From assembly GCA_964247055.1 (NCBI GenBank), contig OZ176051.1:3286001-3350000 (forward strand): a stretch of 64,000 bases of DNA. The letters are read 5' to 3'. Within the stretch, counting starts at the first letter, position 1, and each line of letters begins with the position of its first letter. A program made the position numbers and the translations under genes. The stretch is from Paragordius varius (Eukaryota > Nematomorpha). The notes beneath the pieces are model-generated. The model was not told the DNA's origin, made no database searches, and worked only from the letters and a program-made list of their open reading frames with translations. Positions 49,773 to 61,181 of the stretch are shown here, one piece after another.

Positions 49773-51232
49773 GAGTGGGATGATAAAAAAGTCGCACTTG
49801 ACTTGTAAGTCAAACAAGGCAAGTTGAGCAAGGATACTTAAGCTAGCAAGTGTCCACTTGAAGATCGGTGATAAAATAAATACCCAAGTCAAGTCTTTTG
49901 CTTATGAATGTATCATTTTTTTGCCACTCAATTCAAATTTTAAGAAATTTTTTTTGATCATTATCAGCCAAAATTTATGAAATAAGGTACTTTAACAGAT
50001 AAACAATCACAATATACATTATTTAAAGTTTTTCAAACTCATGGCACGTATTTTATTTATTATAAATTTGTCTAAATATTGAACCCGGTATTAATTTTTA
50101 ATTGATGAAACCATTCGCCCTTAAAACACTCTCCTACTATTTTACACTACTCATTTTGGGAGTCCATTAAACATAATTTAAAGATGTTTGTACAATATAA
50201 TATTTGAAATAAATTCATAATTAAATAAAGGGTGGGGTGATAAAAAAGATTTTGACTTGACTTGCAAGTTCAAGTCATGGCTTGCTTTCAGATATAAGAA
50301 TCTAACATTAGACGACTTAAGTTAAGCAACCTGATTCGGATGTGATAAAAAATTATATGTCCAAGTAAAACTTATAGATTTTGCAAGTGTGGTGTACGAC
50401 ACACTTGACAGATTTTAAAATATGGATAAAATTATTTTGGAAGCTATTTATGGAAAGAACTTAGGCTTTATATGTAATTAAAACCTTTGTTAATGATGAA
50501 ATTGTTTATTTTATTTATTTTGGCTAAATAAACTATTCAAATTGGGTGATACAAAAGAGGATAAATTTTTAGAAAAACTCTGCTAATATTTAACAATGTA
50601 TAAAAAATATGCTAAATATATTTCCGTGAGCCCGCAAATAATTTGATTTTCGAAAATTTCTTAAAATTATTTATCAAATAATAATCTAATATTTCAAATC
50701 TTCGTTTAATAAACGTTAAAGGTAACTTCACTATTAACTAATGTAAAAAAATTTATTTAATCTTGAATTTATTTCAACTAATTTTGATAATCCATTAAAA
50801 ATTTTATATTGTATAAACATCTTCCTAATATGTTTAATGACCCCTAACAAAATGAGTTGTGTGGTAAAATAAAAGAGAGTGTTTTAAGGGCGAATGGTTT
50901 CATTAACATAAAAATTTTTACTGGGTTCATTATTTCGAAAAATATATAATATTAAATAAGATACGTGCCAGTGAGTTTGAAAAAACTTTAATAAATTCAT
51001 ATTGTATTAATTGTTTCTTTTTAAGTACCTTATTTCATAAAGGCTGAAAATGATCAAAAAAAGTTCTTAAAATTTGAATTGGTTGGCAAAAAAATGTTAC
51101 ATTCATAAGCAAAAGACTTACTTGGGTATTTTTTTATCACCGATCTTCAAGAACACACTTGCTGGCATAAGTATACTTGCTCAACTTACGCTTGACTTAC
51201 AAGTCAAGTGCGACTTTTTTATAACCCCACCC
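49773..51232. mobile_element. Inverted-repeat element C1 with 5-bp target duplication
   Basis: Termini are GAGTGGGATGATAAAAAAGT (left) and, on the minus strand from the right, GGGTGGGGTTATAAAAAAGT. Both are followed by CGCACTTGACTTGTAAGTCAA. The arms (49,773-50,225 and about 50,760-51,232) are reverse complements, and ATAAT flanks both sides (49,768-49,772 and 51,233-51,237). An internal copy of the terminal motif, GGGTGGGGTGATAAAAAAG, starts at 50,230. There is no open frame, so it is a MITE or foldback-like non-autonomous DNA element. The left arm appears to have lost its inner half compared with C2. Confidence 0.8.
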
Positions 51233-51619
51233 ATAATTTACAAAAAATACACGCTATGTTTAAAAATATAATTTTTAGCAAAATTTTGAAGTGTACTATG
51301 ATTCTTTTTGGAAACATGATTGAAACGAAAATAACTATTTCTTTACAATTCGATGATGAAAAGATTTCTATCACCTCAATATTGTTGAAAAATTCCAAAT
51401 TATTATTAATAATGTAAAAATTTTTTATGTAAAGTTTATTAAAATATAGAAGCACACAATCTTTAAAACAGAGACGTCCGGCGCATTCGTAATATACGTG
51501 AGCTCAACCTGTAACTTTCAACGTAAAACTATAAAAACTACTATTTATTTCAATTTTCGCCGTCCAAATTTTGAAAAGAATTATCCAGAAAATTGGCTTA
51601 AGAACATCATTTTTACTTA
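51233..51619. repeat. Spacer with a family-A fragment
   Basis: Between elements C1 and C2. Positions 51,340-51,400 (TTCGATGATGAAAAG, ATTTCTATCACCTCA) match blocks of the family-A inverted repeat. The overlapping frames here are not convincing genes. Confidence 0.5.
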
Positions 51620-54461
51620 GGGTAGGGTGATAAAAAAGTCGCGCTTGACTCGTAAGTTTATCGTTATTTGAGCAAGTATACTTAAGCCAGAAAATGTACA
51701 CTTGAAGATCGTGCTGAAAAACACTTAAGTCATGTCTTTTCGAATGTAATATTTTTTGCCACCCAATTCGAATCATACAAAAAAAGTTTTGATCCTTTTC
51801 AGCCAAAATTTATGAAATTAGGCACAAAAAGATAAACAATCAATACAATATGTTTTTATTAAAGTTTTTCAAACTCACTGGGCACGTTTTTTTTGATATT
51901 ATAGATTTTTTTAAGTATTGAGGGTAACTAAAATTTTTAAGTGGATGAAACCATTCGTCCTAAAACACTCCATAATTTTACCATACAACTTATTTTGTGA
52001 AGTCCAGTTGCAATTAAAATGGGAAGATCTTTATGCAATATAACATATTACTATTTGTTTAAATATTTATTAACATTATATTTGAAATAAATTTATGATG
52101 AAACAAACTCTTTACATTTTGTGGTGAAGTAACCTTTATTTATTATTTTATGTAAAACGAAGATTTGAAAATTTAAATAAGAATAATATTTTATTATTTA
52201 TTTTAAGATGTTTTTGAGAATCAAATTTTTTGCCGGTTCATGAGGAATCGGTAAATGTAGCATATTTTATATGCATTGTTCTTAAATATTGGCAGAGTTT
52301 TCTAAAAATTTATATCCCCTTGTATCCACCCAATTTAAATAGGTTATTAATTAGCCAAACATTATTAAATAAACAGTTTATGGCATTAACAAAGGTTTTA
52401 ATTACATATAAAGCCCAAAATAATTTTATCTATATTTTTAAATCTGTCAAGTATTCCATACACCACACTTGCAAAATCTTCAAGTTTTACTTGATCATAT
52501 GATTTTTTATCACCTCTGAATCGTTGCGGGACTTAAGTCCTCTAATGTAAATTTTTATTATCACATGAAAGATAGGCATAACTTGAAAAACTTGCAAATC
52601 AAGCCAAAAAAATTTTTATCGCGTAAAATTTTGTATTCTAAATATCTAGCTATCTGAGGAGATATTTAGAGGCGCAGGCGGCTCGCGGGAATAGACATGC
52701 TTTATAAAAAATGCTGACGTTGTTATTATTGTTAAACATCCTCCAATTATACATATAATTTATAATTTCTTAAAGTATTATTACTATTTTATGCTTTAAA
52801 AATCGATTCGATTCACTTATCAAAACTTTTTTTGATATAAAAATTAGCATATGTTTTAAAATTTTATCGCACAATCGGCTCTATTATAACTTACCTATAA
52901 GGGTCAAAAAATTTGACATTTTTAGAGCCCACATCTAAATTAAAATTTAAAAATTATTGTTTGCTTTTAAAATGTAATTAAACGATATATTTTTGAATAA
53001 AGATTTAGCAATCACCTAAAAAATGAATTTAAAAATATATGCGCAATTTTTGTCATTTTGTGTTATAGAACAGTCAATAGTGTAAAATCACTCGTAAGAG
53101 ACAAAACCAACCATGTTAATTCAGATACATTTATCTATCAGAAATTTGCAAATTGATTTTTAATTTTGCTTGAAGATTTTTATCACAACAAAATTTTGAA
53201 TGATATTTGTTCCCCAAATTTTATTTTGAAGTGAGAAAAAATTTAGTTAATGACTTTACAAAAACGAATATTTTGACGGTAAAAGAAGGGGTGATAAAAA
53301 AATTTTTTTGACTTGGTTTGCAAGTTTTTCAAGTCATGGCTTGCTTTCATGTGATAAAAAAATTTAAGGTTAGACGACTGTGTGACTCGAGAAGCAGTAA
53401 AACAATAAGCTTTATTGAGATAAATTACAAAAACTAAACTATATAAAATTTGCGATGTTTATATACTTTTTGCGACATGTTAAGCCAAGGTAAAATAACG
53501 TGTCCAGATTAAATACAATAGTGATACAATAGTTTAATTAAAATACTAGATGTCATCAAAAAATGTATTCTAACGTTAGCTAATTGATGTATTCAAATCT
53601 ATCAACGACTTAAGTCAAGCAAGAAAACTTGATTCGGAAGTGATAAAAAATCATATGATCCAGTAAAACTTGAAGATTTTGCAAGTGTGATGTATGAAAC
53701 ACTTGACAGATTTAAAAATATAGATAATTTTGGGCTTTATATGTAATTAAAACCCTTGTAAATGCTATAAACTGTTTATTTAATAATGTTTGGCTAATTA
53801 ATAACCTATTCAAATTGGGTGGATAAAAGGGGATATAAATTTTTAGAAAACTCTGTCAATATTTAAAAACAATGCATATAAAATATGGTAAATTTACCGA
53901 TTCCGTGAACCCGCATAAAAAATTGATTCCCGAAAATATCTTAAACAAATAATTAAATATTAATCGTGTTTAAAATTTTCAAATCTTTGTTTTACATAAA
54001 ATATTAAAAAAGTTTACTTCACCATTACATGTAAAGAGTTTATTTCATCATAAATTTATATCATAAATGTTGATTAATTAAAAATAATAATATGTTATAT
54101 TGTATAAACATATTCCCATCATAATTGCAAATTCTAAAAAAATGAGTTGTGTGGTAAAATAATGGAGAGTGGTTTAAGGACTAATAGTTTCATTCAAAAT
54201 TTTAGTTTTTGGGCTCAATAATTAGGAACATCTATAATAAAATTATATAAGATACATGCCATTGAGTTTGAAAAACTTCAATAAGTGCATATTATATTGA
54301 AGGTTTTCTTTTTATTTTCTAAATTTTGGCTGAAATAAAATTCGAATCGGGTGGCAAAAAAATGTTACATTTAAAAGCAAAAGACTTGACAAGTGTTTTA
54401 CACCGAGATCCAAGTGTCACTTGCTGGGTTGAGTAGACTTGCTCAACTTTTATCCCCACCC
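51620..54461. mobile_element. Inverted-repeat element C2, long-armed, with an insertion
   Basis: Starts GGGTAGGGTGATAAAAAAGT and ends, read from the right, GGGTGGGGATAAAAG. The arms are about 0.9 kb: 51,620-52,560 mirrors about 53,580-54,461 (for example CACACTTGCAAAATCTTCAA at 52,463 against TTGAAGATTTTGCAAGTGTG at 53,670). The middle (about 52,640-53,580) includes a family-A fragment at 52,840-53,180, a further internal GGGGTGATAAAAAAA terminus at 53,288 and other inserted sequence. No coding frame. It is clearly the same family as C1 and 0.4 kb away. Confidence 0.78.
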
Positions 54462-55297
54462 ATTTTATTTTTACGTTATTTTGCGACAATTTCTACATTA
54501 TAAATGTTTTTAAATTTGTTAGTTGTAAGCGCATAAAATTACTAAAGATAATATTCTGGATTGCTTTTTATATGTATGCCACGATGTACCCAAACTCAAG
54601 CCATGCAAGACCCGACTCTGACGAAACGACTTGCCAATCATTGTGGGACAATGACATACTGGGAGGCAATGTTGGGGTTGCTGATATTTGAGCAGGGCTG
54701 GTTACAAATCTCTGTCTCATTTGGCCGAAGTTGTCAGCATGGTCAACGACTATTCATCCCGGGTTAGCGTCTCTGTTGAGTACAGCTGAAACATGCTCCG
54801 AAGGGGTAACGTTGACACTGTGATGTCTAATATCTCCAAAATTAGTCTGCCCTAAAAATACCACACTCCTTTAGAAGCACATGAAAACCCCCTTTTGAAG
54901 ATAAGATCTTAAAAAAACTCCACATTTGACTCGACATAGACCTTTGACATTTCTTTAAAGACTAAGGACCATAACGCTGTTTGTACGGTTATATAAAATC
55001 AATTTTGCTTTTAATGGTGAAATTAATATTTTTTAATATATATATATATATATATATATGGCTTGTTAACCAGTAACACAAACACACCTAACATAAAGGC
55101 TTAAATTTATGTATGTAAATAGTAACATCAAACCCAACCTTCAATGACTCTCCGCTCTGAAGCTTCATGCGTTTTGGGTAGGTAGGGTACTTTGACCGCA
55201 GACGCCCGACGATCTCCCGACGCTACACCCTCTACTTGTTCCTGTTTATTTGTCGAAGGTTTGGGACACATGTGTTCTATCATACAGACATTTAATC
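54462..55297. other. Upstream region of SNAPC1 with two GC-richer patches
   Basis: 54,570-54,850 and 55,150-55,260 are markedly less AT-rich than their surroundings. The first reads in one plus frame as MYPNSSHARPDSDETTCQSLWDN-type sequence with a few stops, and a different frame is open from 54,561 to 54,767. I recognise no family. They may be the remains of an element or a 5' exon of an unknown gene. A TA run lies at 55,037-55,060. Confidence 0.4.
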
Positions 55298-55993
55298 ATG
55301 GATGATTTTTTTATACTTCTGAGGAAAGACGTGCGTTTACTTATGAATGATTTTTTCAAGGAAATGAATATAAGGTTCGTAACTTTCTATCGCATATGGT
55401 GTGATTTAAAATTTTACAAGATTATTGAAAGCCGAACCAATCAAAAAGAAAAAGCTAACATTATTTTGGAATGTTTTACGATTGCTCGTGATTTTTTAAT
55501 TCAAACAAATTTGCAATCGCAAATAGGCGGATTATATTTTGCTTATTGTTGTTATAACACTCAAAACCAAGCTCCCTATCTCAAGCTTAGGATAACCTTG
55601 AATCACATTCAATTGCTTCGACCATTTATTGAAAAATTATTAGCCCAAAAACATTATGACACACTTTATATATTATATCAAATGATTTATCAACATGCTA
55701 TAGATTTTGTCTATCATGATACAGAAATACATTTTAAATGCCACAAAAAATATAAACCTGATAATATTCAAGCTTCTGTAGATTTCGCGAAAATAACCCA
55801 ATCCTTTGTCCCTCTAATAACAGAATTGCAAAATCTTCAAAGTATACATAAATCCCATTACAAAAATACAGTTGAAACTTTCAAACTTTTTCCAGGAACT
55901 TCATATATTCAATTATTTAATGAGAATTTTGTGACACAATGTTTGGATTTTATGCGTACTTCGTTAGTAGCGATTGATGAAGAGAAAGAATAA
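55298..55993 (+). CDS. SNAPC1: snRNA-activating protein complex subunit 1 (SNAP43)
   Basis: SNAPC1 is a core subunit of SNAPc, which binds the proximal sequence element of snRNA promoters for RNA polymerases II and III. It is a single exon of 231 aa if translation starts at MDDFF (55298). An in-frame upstream ATG at 55250 would add 16 residues, but the family normally begins close to this point. Visible family features: DVRLLMNDFF...IRFVTFYRIWCDLKF (human DCEALLSRFQ...VRFEDFTELWRNMKF), then QSQIGGLYFAYCCYNTQ (human QIRVGALYLLYGLYNTQ), then LKLRITLNHIQLLRPFIEKLLAQKHYDTLYIL, and HFKCHKKYKPDN. It ends soon after the conserved SNAP43 domain and lacks the long charged tail of the vertebrate protein (about 368 aa). 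An AATAAA lies about 17 nt after the stop. No micro-intron is needed. Confidence 0.87.
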   Translation: MDDFFILLRKDVRLLMNDFFKEMNIRFVTFYRIWCDLKFYKIIESRTNQKEKANIILECFTIARDFLIQTNLQSQIGGLYFAYCCYNTQNQAPYLKLRITLNHIQLLRPFIEKLLAQKHYDTLYILYQMIYQHAIDFVYHDTEIHFKCHKKYKPDNIQASVDFAKITQSFVPLITELQNLQSIHKSHYKNTVETFKLFPGTSYIQLFNENFVTQCLDFMRTSLVAIDEEKE

Positions 55994-57655
55994 ATTAATC
56001 TATAATTAAAATAAACGTCACATTATTTGCTATAATATTTTATACCAGGTCATTTTTATGTTATTGACTTTTGTTATCATTATTACATTTTTTTCAAGAA
56101 AATTTTTATAAATTTTCACTCTAATTGATGATGGCTGTCCACAGTGCGAAAAGTTGGTAAGTTAGTACTTTCTGTTCAGGCTTACAAGTCATTTAAGAAT
56201 ATTTAATTATCGTAAAACTATCGTACATTAAGCTAAATAAAATTATTTTGGTGATGTTTTATTCCGGAAAAATATCATTGAAATACATCCTAAACTACAT
56301 ATAAAGTCAAATCAATGTTTATATTAAATTTTATATGGATGTGAATTCGAACGTTTTGAATTTTTGACTTCCTTTTAAATAGGTCATTTTGTAAACGCAA
56401 AATCCCGAGATACGATCATAATTAATATATGCTTGCATTATTAATTTAAACATGCTGAAACATTGCAAAATGTTTAACATATTATTGCTGTAAAATTTTA
56501 TCACCCCAGATTTTTTATAAGATTAACCCGTCAAATTTAAATCTTTAAATTTAAAATACAATATTTTGATTAGTATCCTTTAATAGAAATTTTTAACATC
56601 ATATTTATATGGCAAAGTGTTTTTTATTAGGGCACAAGGGAAAAGTTTTTCTTTAATGGTAGTCCAAAACCAAAATCATCACGAGAATCTGATGCATCAG
56701 AATATATATTTGATACGGTTGTGAAATTTGTGTATATTTATGAAGTTTAAGAATCGATTTAATGCACTTTAATAATGGATGTTATTTCTTTATAAATGCG
56801 GCAAGCGAAGAGCCATTTTTTTACTAAACTCATCTACATTTCAAAAATGTTAAATTTTGGCCTTGAAGATAACATTTTTTGTGTGACCTACAAATATTAA
56901 AAAATAATAAAATTATGGTATTATTGTTTTTGGACTCATGATTGCTAAAAATGCCCTCCCCATTGACAGTTTTATCTAAAAAACTGAGATCCTAAACCTA
57001 AACAGTCGGAAAAATTCATGATCAAGTTGATCTAATTAGTATGAAACAGCTGTGTATTTAAATAGGTTCATATAGGATAGTGGAACTACTGTGTTCACGT
57101 TTAATGTCGAATCAACTGAATTCGTTAGATCCCCACAACCATAAAAAACGGAGTTAATTCACAACTTTTTACGTTAAAAAACTGAAGAACTACGGTCATC
57201 CATTGCATAACCAGCAAAAAGCCTAAAAAAGAAACATTCAGCATCAACAGGTCTATAAAAAGATAGATATATAATTATTTATCGCTGAAAATACATTTGT
57301 TTTTAAAAAAGCATGTTAAACATGTTTTCAATATTTACCATTTTACTAAAAATAATATTACTTTATTATAAATATAATATTGATCCAGTTTATTAGCAAA
57401 AAATAGAATTATCTACATAATCATATATTAACACATACAATCTAGTTAAAGAAATATCACGGTGCAAATACAATATTTTTAATTAAGATATAAAAAAAAA
57501 TACAAAATAAGTAAAGTTAGAATGACACATCTTTAAGGAATAAGAATAGAATGTGTTGGTGTTCGTTTATCCAAGTATGGCCCAAAAGTGGTAAAAATAA
57601 TTTGTGAAAATGGGTGCTTTTTAACCGCAACTATAACCGTGTCGATATTACTTAA
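55994..57655. other. Region between convergent SNAPC1 and SCAMP
   Basis: AT-rich. Dispersed repeat phrases occur at 56,640-56,710 (family-A-like) and 56,810-56,880 (like 32.6 kb). A CACCCC-containing block near 56,503 recalls a family-C end. No coding exon. Confidence 0.45.
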
Positions 57656-60628
57656 TTAATAACGCGCCGCTGTTCCATAAGTGGAGTCACCTGAGGAGGT
57701 GGCAGCCATCCCTGTAGCAATGTTCCAACCAGCTTGTCTAACTGAAGGATTGCTCATAAATCCAGTTGCAAACTCTTGTTGAGCTTTGGCAAAACTTGCG
57801 CCCGTAGATCGATACATTCTATGGACCTATGTCATATATTGAAATCAAAAAGAGAAAACAATATAAAAAACATTAAGAAAGATATTTTATCAAAAAAATA
57901 ACCTTATACTTTTTCAACCTTGGTTCGATTGGTAAACTTAAAATTAAAATGAAAATTGGTAACAGACCCAATTATTGTAATACAATTGTCATCATTTAGC
58001 TTGCATAAAAAATCAAGGTTTGAAAAAGTATGGCCATCTTTATTACAAAATTTTATTCTTTCAGTTTTGTTTTATCTTTAAAATTTTAATTTTACTATAA
58101 CTAATAAGTATTTTGATCATGGCAGTGCATAAACCCTCAACATTGAAGTTTTACCATGATCTTTTGAAATAAATGGTGCCAATTTAAAGTACCATTTTTT
58201 TATTCACGACATATTTTTAAATCAAACATTTTCATTCGAATGCAATGTTCGTCATTTATTAACAAAATTTTATCGTCTGTAAGTCAAATTTTATCAATAA
58301 AGGAACTGTTGTTTTGTGCTAGAACGATATTTATTGGGCAGACAGGGGTGTTAAAGAATTTTTAGGTATTTTGCCAATCATTGCTTATTATTTTAATAAA
58401 AGCTAAGCTTACTTTGAGCAAAAGAAGAAAGCCCATGGTAGCTAAGGTGGTGAATCCAATTGCAACTATAAACATAAAAAAGGCGGCGGGTTTATTCATT
58501 CTCATGTGACCCAAAGCATTGACCCATCCACTAATATCGATTAATAAATTAATTTTGTTTATTTATCATTCATTCCAGTTTAAAGATTTGTGAAATAGAT
58601 AGTTATTAAAACTAAATTATGGCACATATCAAGGGGAAAAACGTTTTAAAAAGACAATAAATAATACCATGTCCCGAAATTGTCGATTCCAATAGCTTGA
58701 ATAACGTTGATGCAAAATTGACAAAAAAACACAAAGAAAAACAGGAAAAAGTTGAAAGAACTGTCGCTTCTATAAATATATCAAGTAATTAAAATGTTCA
58801 AATTATTTGATTGTTAAAAAGGTTACAGAGATAAATAAATAATTATCTTAAACCTAAAAGCCTTGTAAGCCGGTCTAAACCAACATAAAAAGGAACACGG
58901 CGTAAACATTATGAGCCAAAGGATCGAAAGTCCAAACAGTGTAACACTTCCCCCCGTAATGAAAGCAGTAAAACTGGCCAACATATTAAGGACTATGGTG
59001 AGAACGTATCCTAAAACAAAAGTATAAAATTCATGATAAAATTAAATGGTTTTTATTGGTTTTAATGAAATGTAAAATATTGTATTTAATGACTTTCAAG
59101 CAAAATTAAATACAATGAATGTATCAATTTTATTTCTTTAGCTAAAATAGCAGGAAATAAATCAGGAACGGATTTGTAAAACCAAAATCATTAAGTTTTT
59201 TTTAACAATCTTTTAAAAACCAAAGAAAAGACTAAAGCCGGAACGGCAATTTCTATCGATTTTATTAAATTTAATTTCAATGTTTAAGATATCCTTGTTT
59301 ATTAATATCTTGTCTATTTGTTTTAATCATAAAGCATATTATTAAAAATATACCACGGTTCTGACCGTTTTTGAACCCGAATACGGGCTGCAAAAGATAA
59401 TTGTTTCAATTTAAATTTTTCCAATGTTAAACTTTGTTATTAGTTTTCTATTTGTTAAAACCATAAAAGTATAATTGAAATTGAAAATGTATTAAAACTT
59501 GGGTAAACAAAAAAATAATTTGACCTAAAAACCAAAACTCGAGACAAAATATTCGGTTCCGATCCCAGTTATACTATTTCATAAACTATAGTTTACTAAA
59601 ATATAATGTTTCATAATATAAAAACATATTTGACTAGTATGGTAATTGACGATACTGCGCATCTATTAAAATTTTAGACGACAAAAATTTTTTTTAGTGG
59701 GCAAATTGGTTTATGATGTTGTTAATTATCATATTTTTAAATTATTCATATTTCAGAATAAATTTTCATGAGATAATTTATACCAAAAAACAGTTTATAA
59801 TAAATAAAATTTAACTTTGTATTCCAATAAACACAAAAGAGAAGTTTGATTTAAAAAAAATAAATTTTTAGCATTTTTTCCAAATATAACATGGAGAATT
59901 TTACCTATTCCATACTTATATATGAAAAATATGTATGCATATTTTTTATAATTTAAATTAATGATTAAGATACTACTCAGATATTGTATAAAATCAAAAT
60001 GAAAAGATACAAATCTACCAAAAACATTGGATATTTATATTTAATAAGAAAAAACTTACCAAGCCAAACGTAATATAAAGTTCGCACAATTTTTTGAAAT
60101 TCAAGAGGAATTTCTACTTCTATATCTTGATAAAAACATGGTTGTAATGGCACAAACTTTGGTAAAGGTGGCCAATTGTTTTGACGTCCTACAATAATTA
60201 AAATTATACCAGTAATGCCTTGTTGCCGTAATTCCCTTTCTTTTCTTTCTAGTTCTGCAGCTTTTTTCTCAAGTTCCTATATTTTTTATCACTATAATAT
60301 TATACCTCCTGTCTTTTTTGGAGCTCTTTTTGTGTTTGTATCATTTTTTGTTGTGTTTGATCATTAGATATTACATCATTTTTAATATATCCAGATACTT
60401 GTGGATTAACTATGTAAAATAATTAAAATACTTGGTTGGGTTGGCATATTAATTATCGTATTCTAAATTGATTAATAATATACTTGGCTTTCGAATGGAT
60501 TAACAAAAGATATAGAATCCAATGATTGCGACGGTTGGGCTGTTTCATTTGGCTTGGGATCCTAAAATAATTTATCAATTATAAACTGCAAAAGGATTTA
60601 AATCCGAATCATCGTTTAAGCTAGACAT
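57656..60628 (-). CDS. SCAMP: Secretory carrier membrane protein, with five 21-29 nt introns
   Basis: Exons (minus): 60628-60587, 60561-60484, 60462-60432 (31 nt), 60409-60306, 60276-60210, 60188-60060, 59010-58854, 58769-58668, 58530-58413 and 57826-57656 (332 aa; human SCAMP1 is 338). Introns are 25, 21, 22, 29, 21, 1,049, 84, 137 and 586 nt, with all phases matched. The cytosolic N-terminus has endocytic NPF repeats (LNPFADP, VNPFESQ) and a coiled coil ([20 protein letters not shown]). Then come [21 protein letters not shown], four transmembrane segments (about 150-280), the family loops [18 protein letters not shown] and SDSSFNFF, and the tail [15 protein letters not shown]. It is a post-Golgi and endosomal recycling membrane protein. 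The 21-nt intron at 60209-60189 has no stop and is a multiple of three, so retention would insert IILIIVG before RQNNW. It is divergent from the Argonaute gene. Confidence 0.95.
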
Positions 60629-60761
60629 TTTACAGTGGCTTAAATCGATATGACATGAATTTTTGTTCAAAAAGGTTTAGCCCTATGATTAAATAATTTC
60701 TTTTTCAAATATGGAAAAGTATCAAATGAGGTAATTGGATAGTTTAAATATTAACCAATAA

Positions 60762-60904
60762 TTACTGTAGAATAACCAATGCAAAACAAAAATTTAAGAC
60801 AAAATGTTAACCATGTCTTTATAAATCCACCCCTATTTAACTGCTGTAGAATAACCGATGCAAAATAATTTAAGACAAAATGTTAACCATATCTTTATAA
60901 ATAT
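60762..60904. repeat. Tandem duplication between SCAMP and Argonaute
   Basis: Two copies of about 62-65 bp (60,764-60,826 and about 60,842-60,902) share GTAGAATAACC.ATGCAAAA, TTTAAGACAAAATGTTAACC and TCTTTATAAAT. They differ at a few sites and lie in the shared upstream space of two divergent genes. Confidence 0.85.
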
Positions 60905-61181
60905 TTAATTTATATATCATAATAATAGAAATCCTTTTGATCAAAATTTATTTTTATAGGTCAATAAAGGCAAAAATCATATTTATAATTTATGTTTATA
61001 TATTTTATATATTTAAAACAACTGCTGGTCTTGTTTGTATTGATGTCATTTGTTTTAATGTACAAATTCCCACTCTAGTAGACAATGCAAAAATATTTGC
61101 CCATAGGTTTTTAAATTACTTAATATTAAATGCTATATTCCCTATATATATTTTTTCCTTAAATTATTGTTTTTTTTCTAG

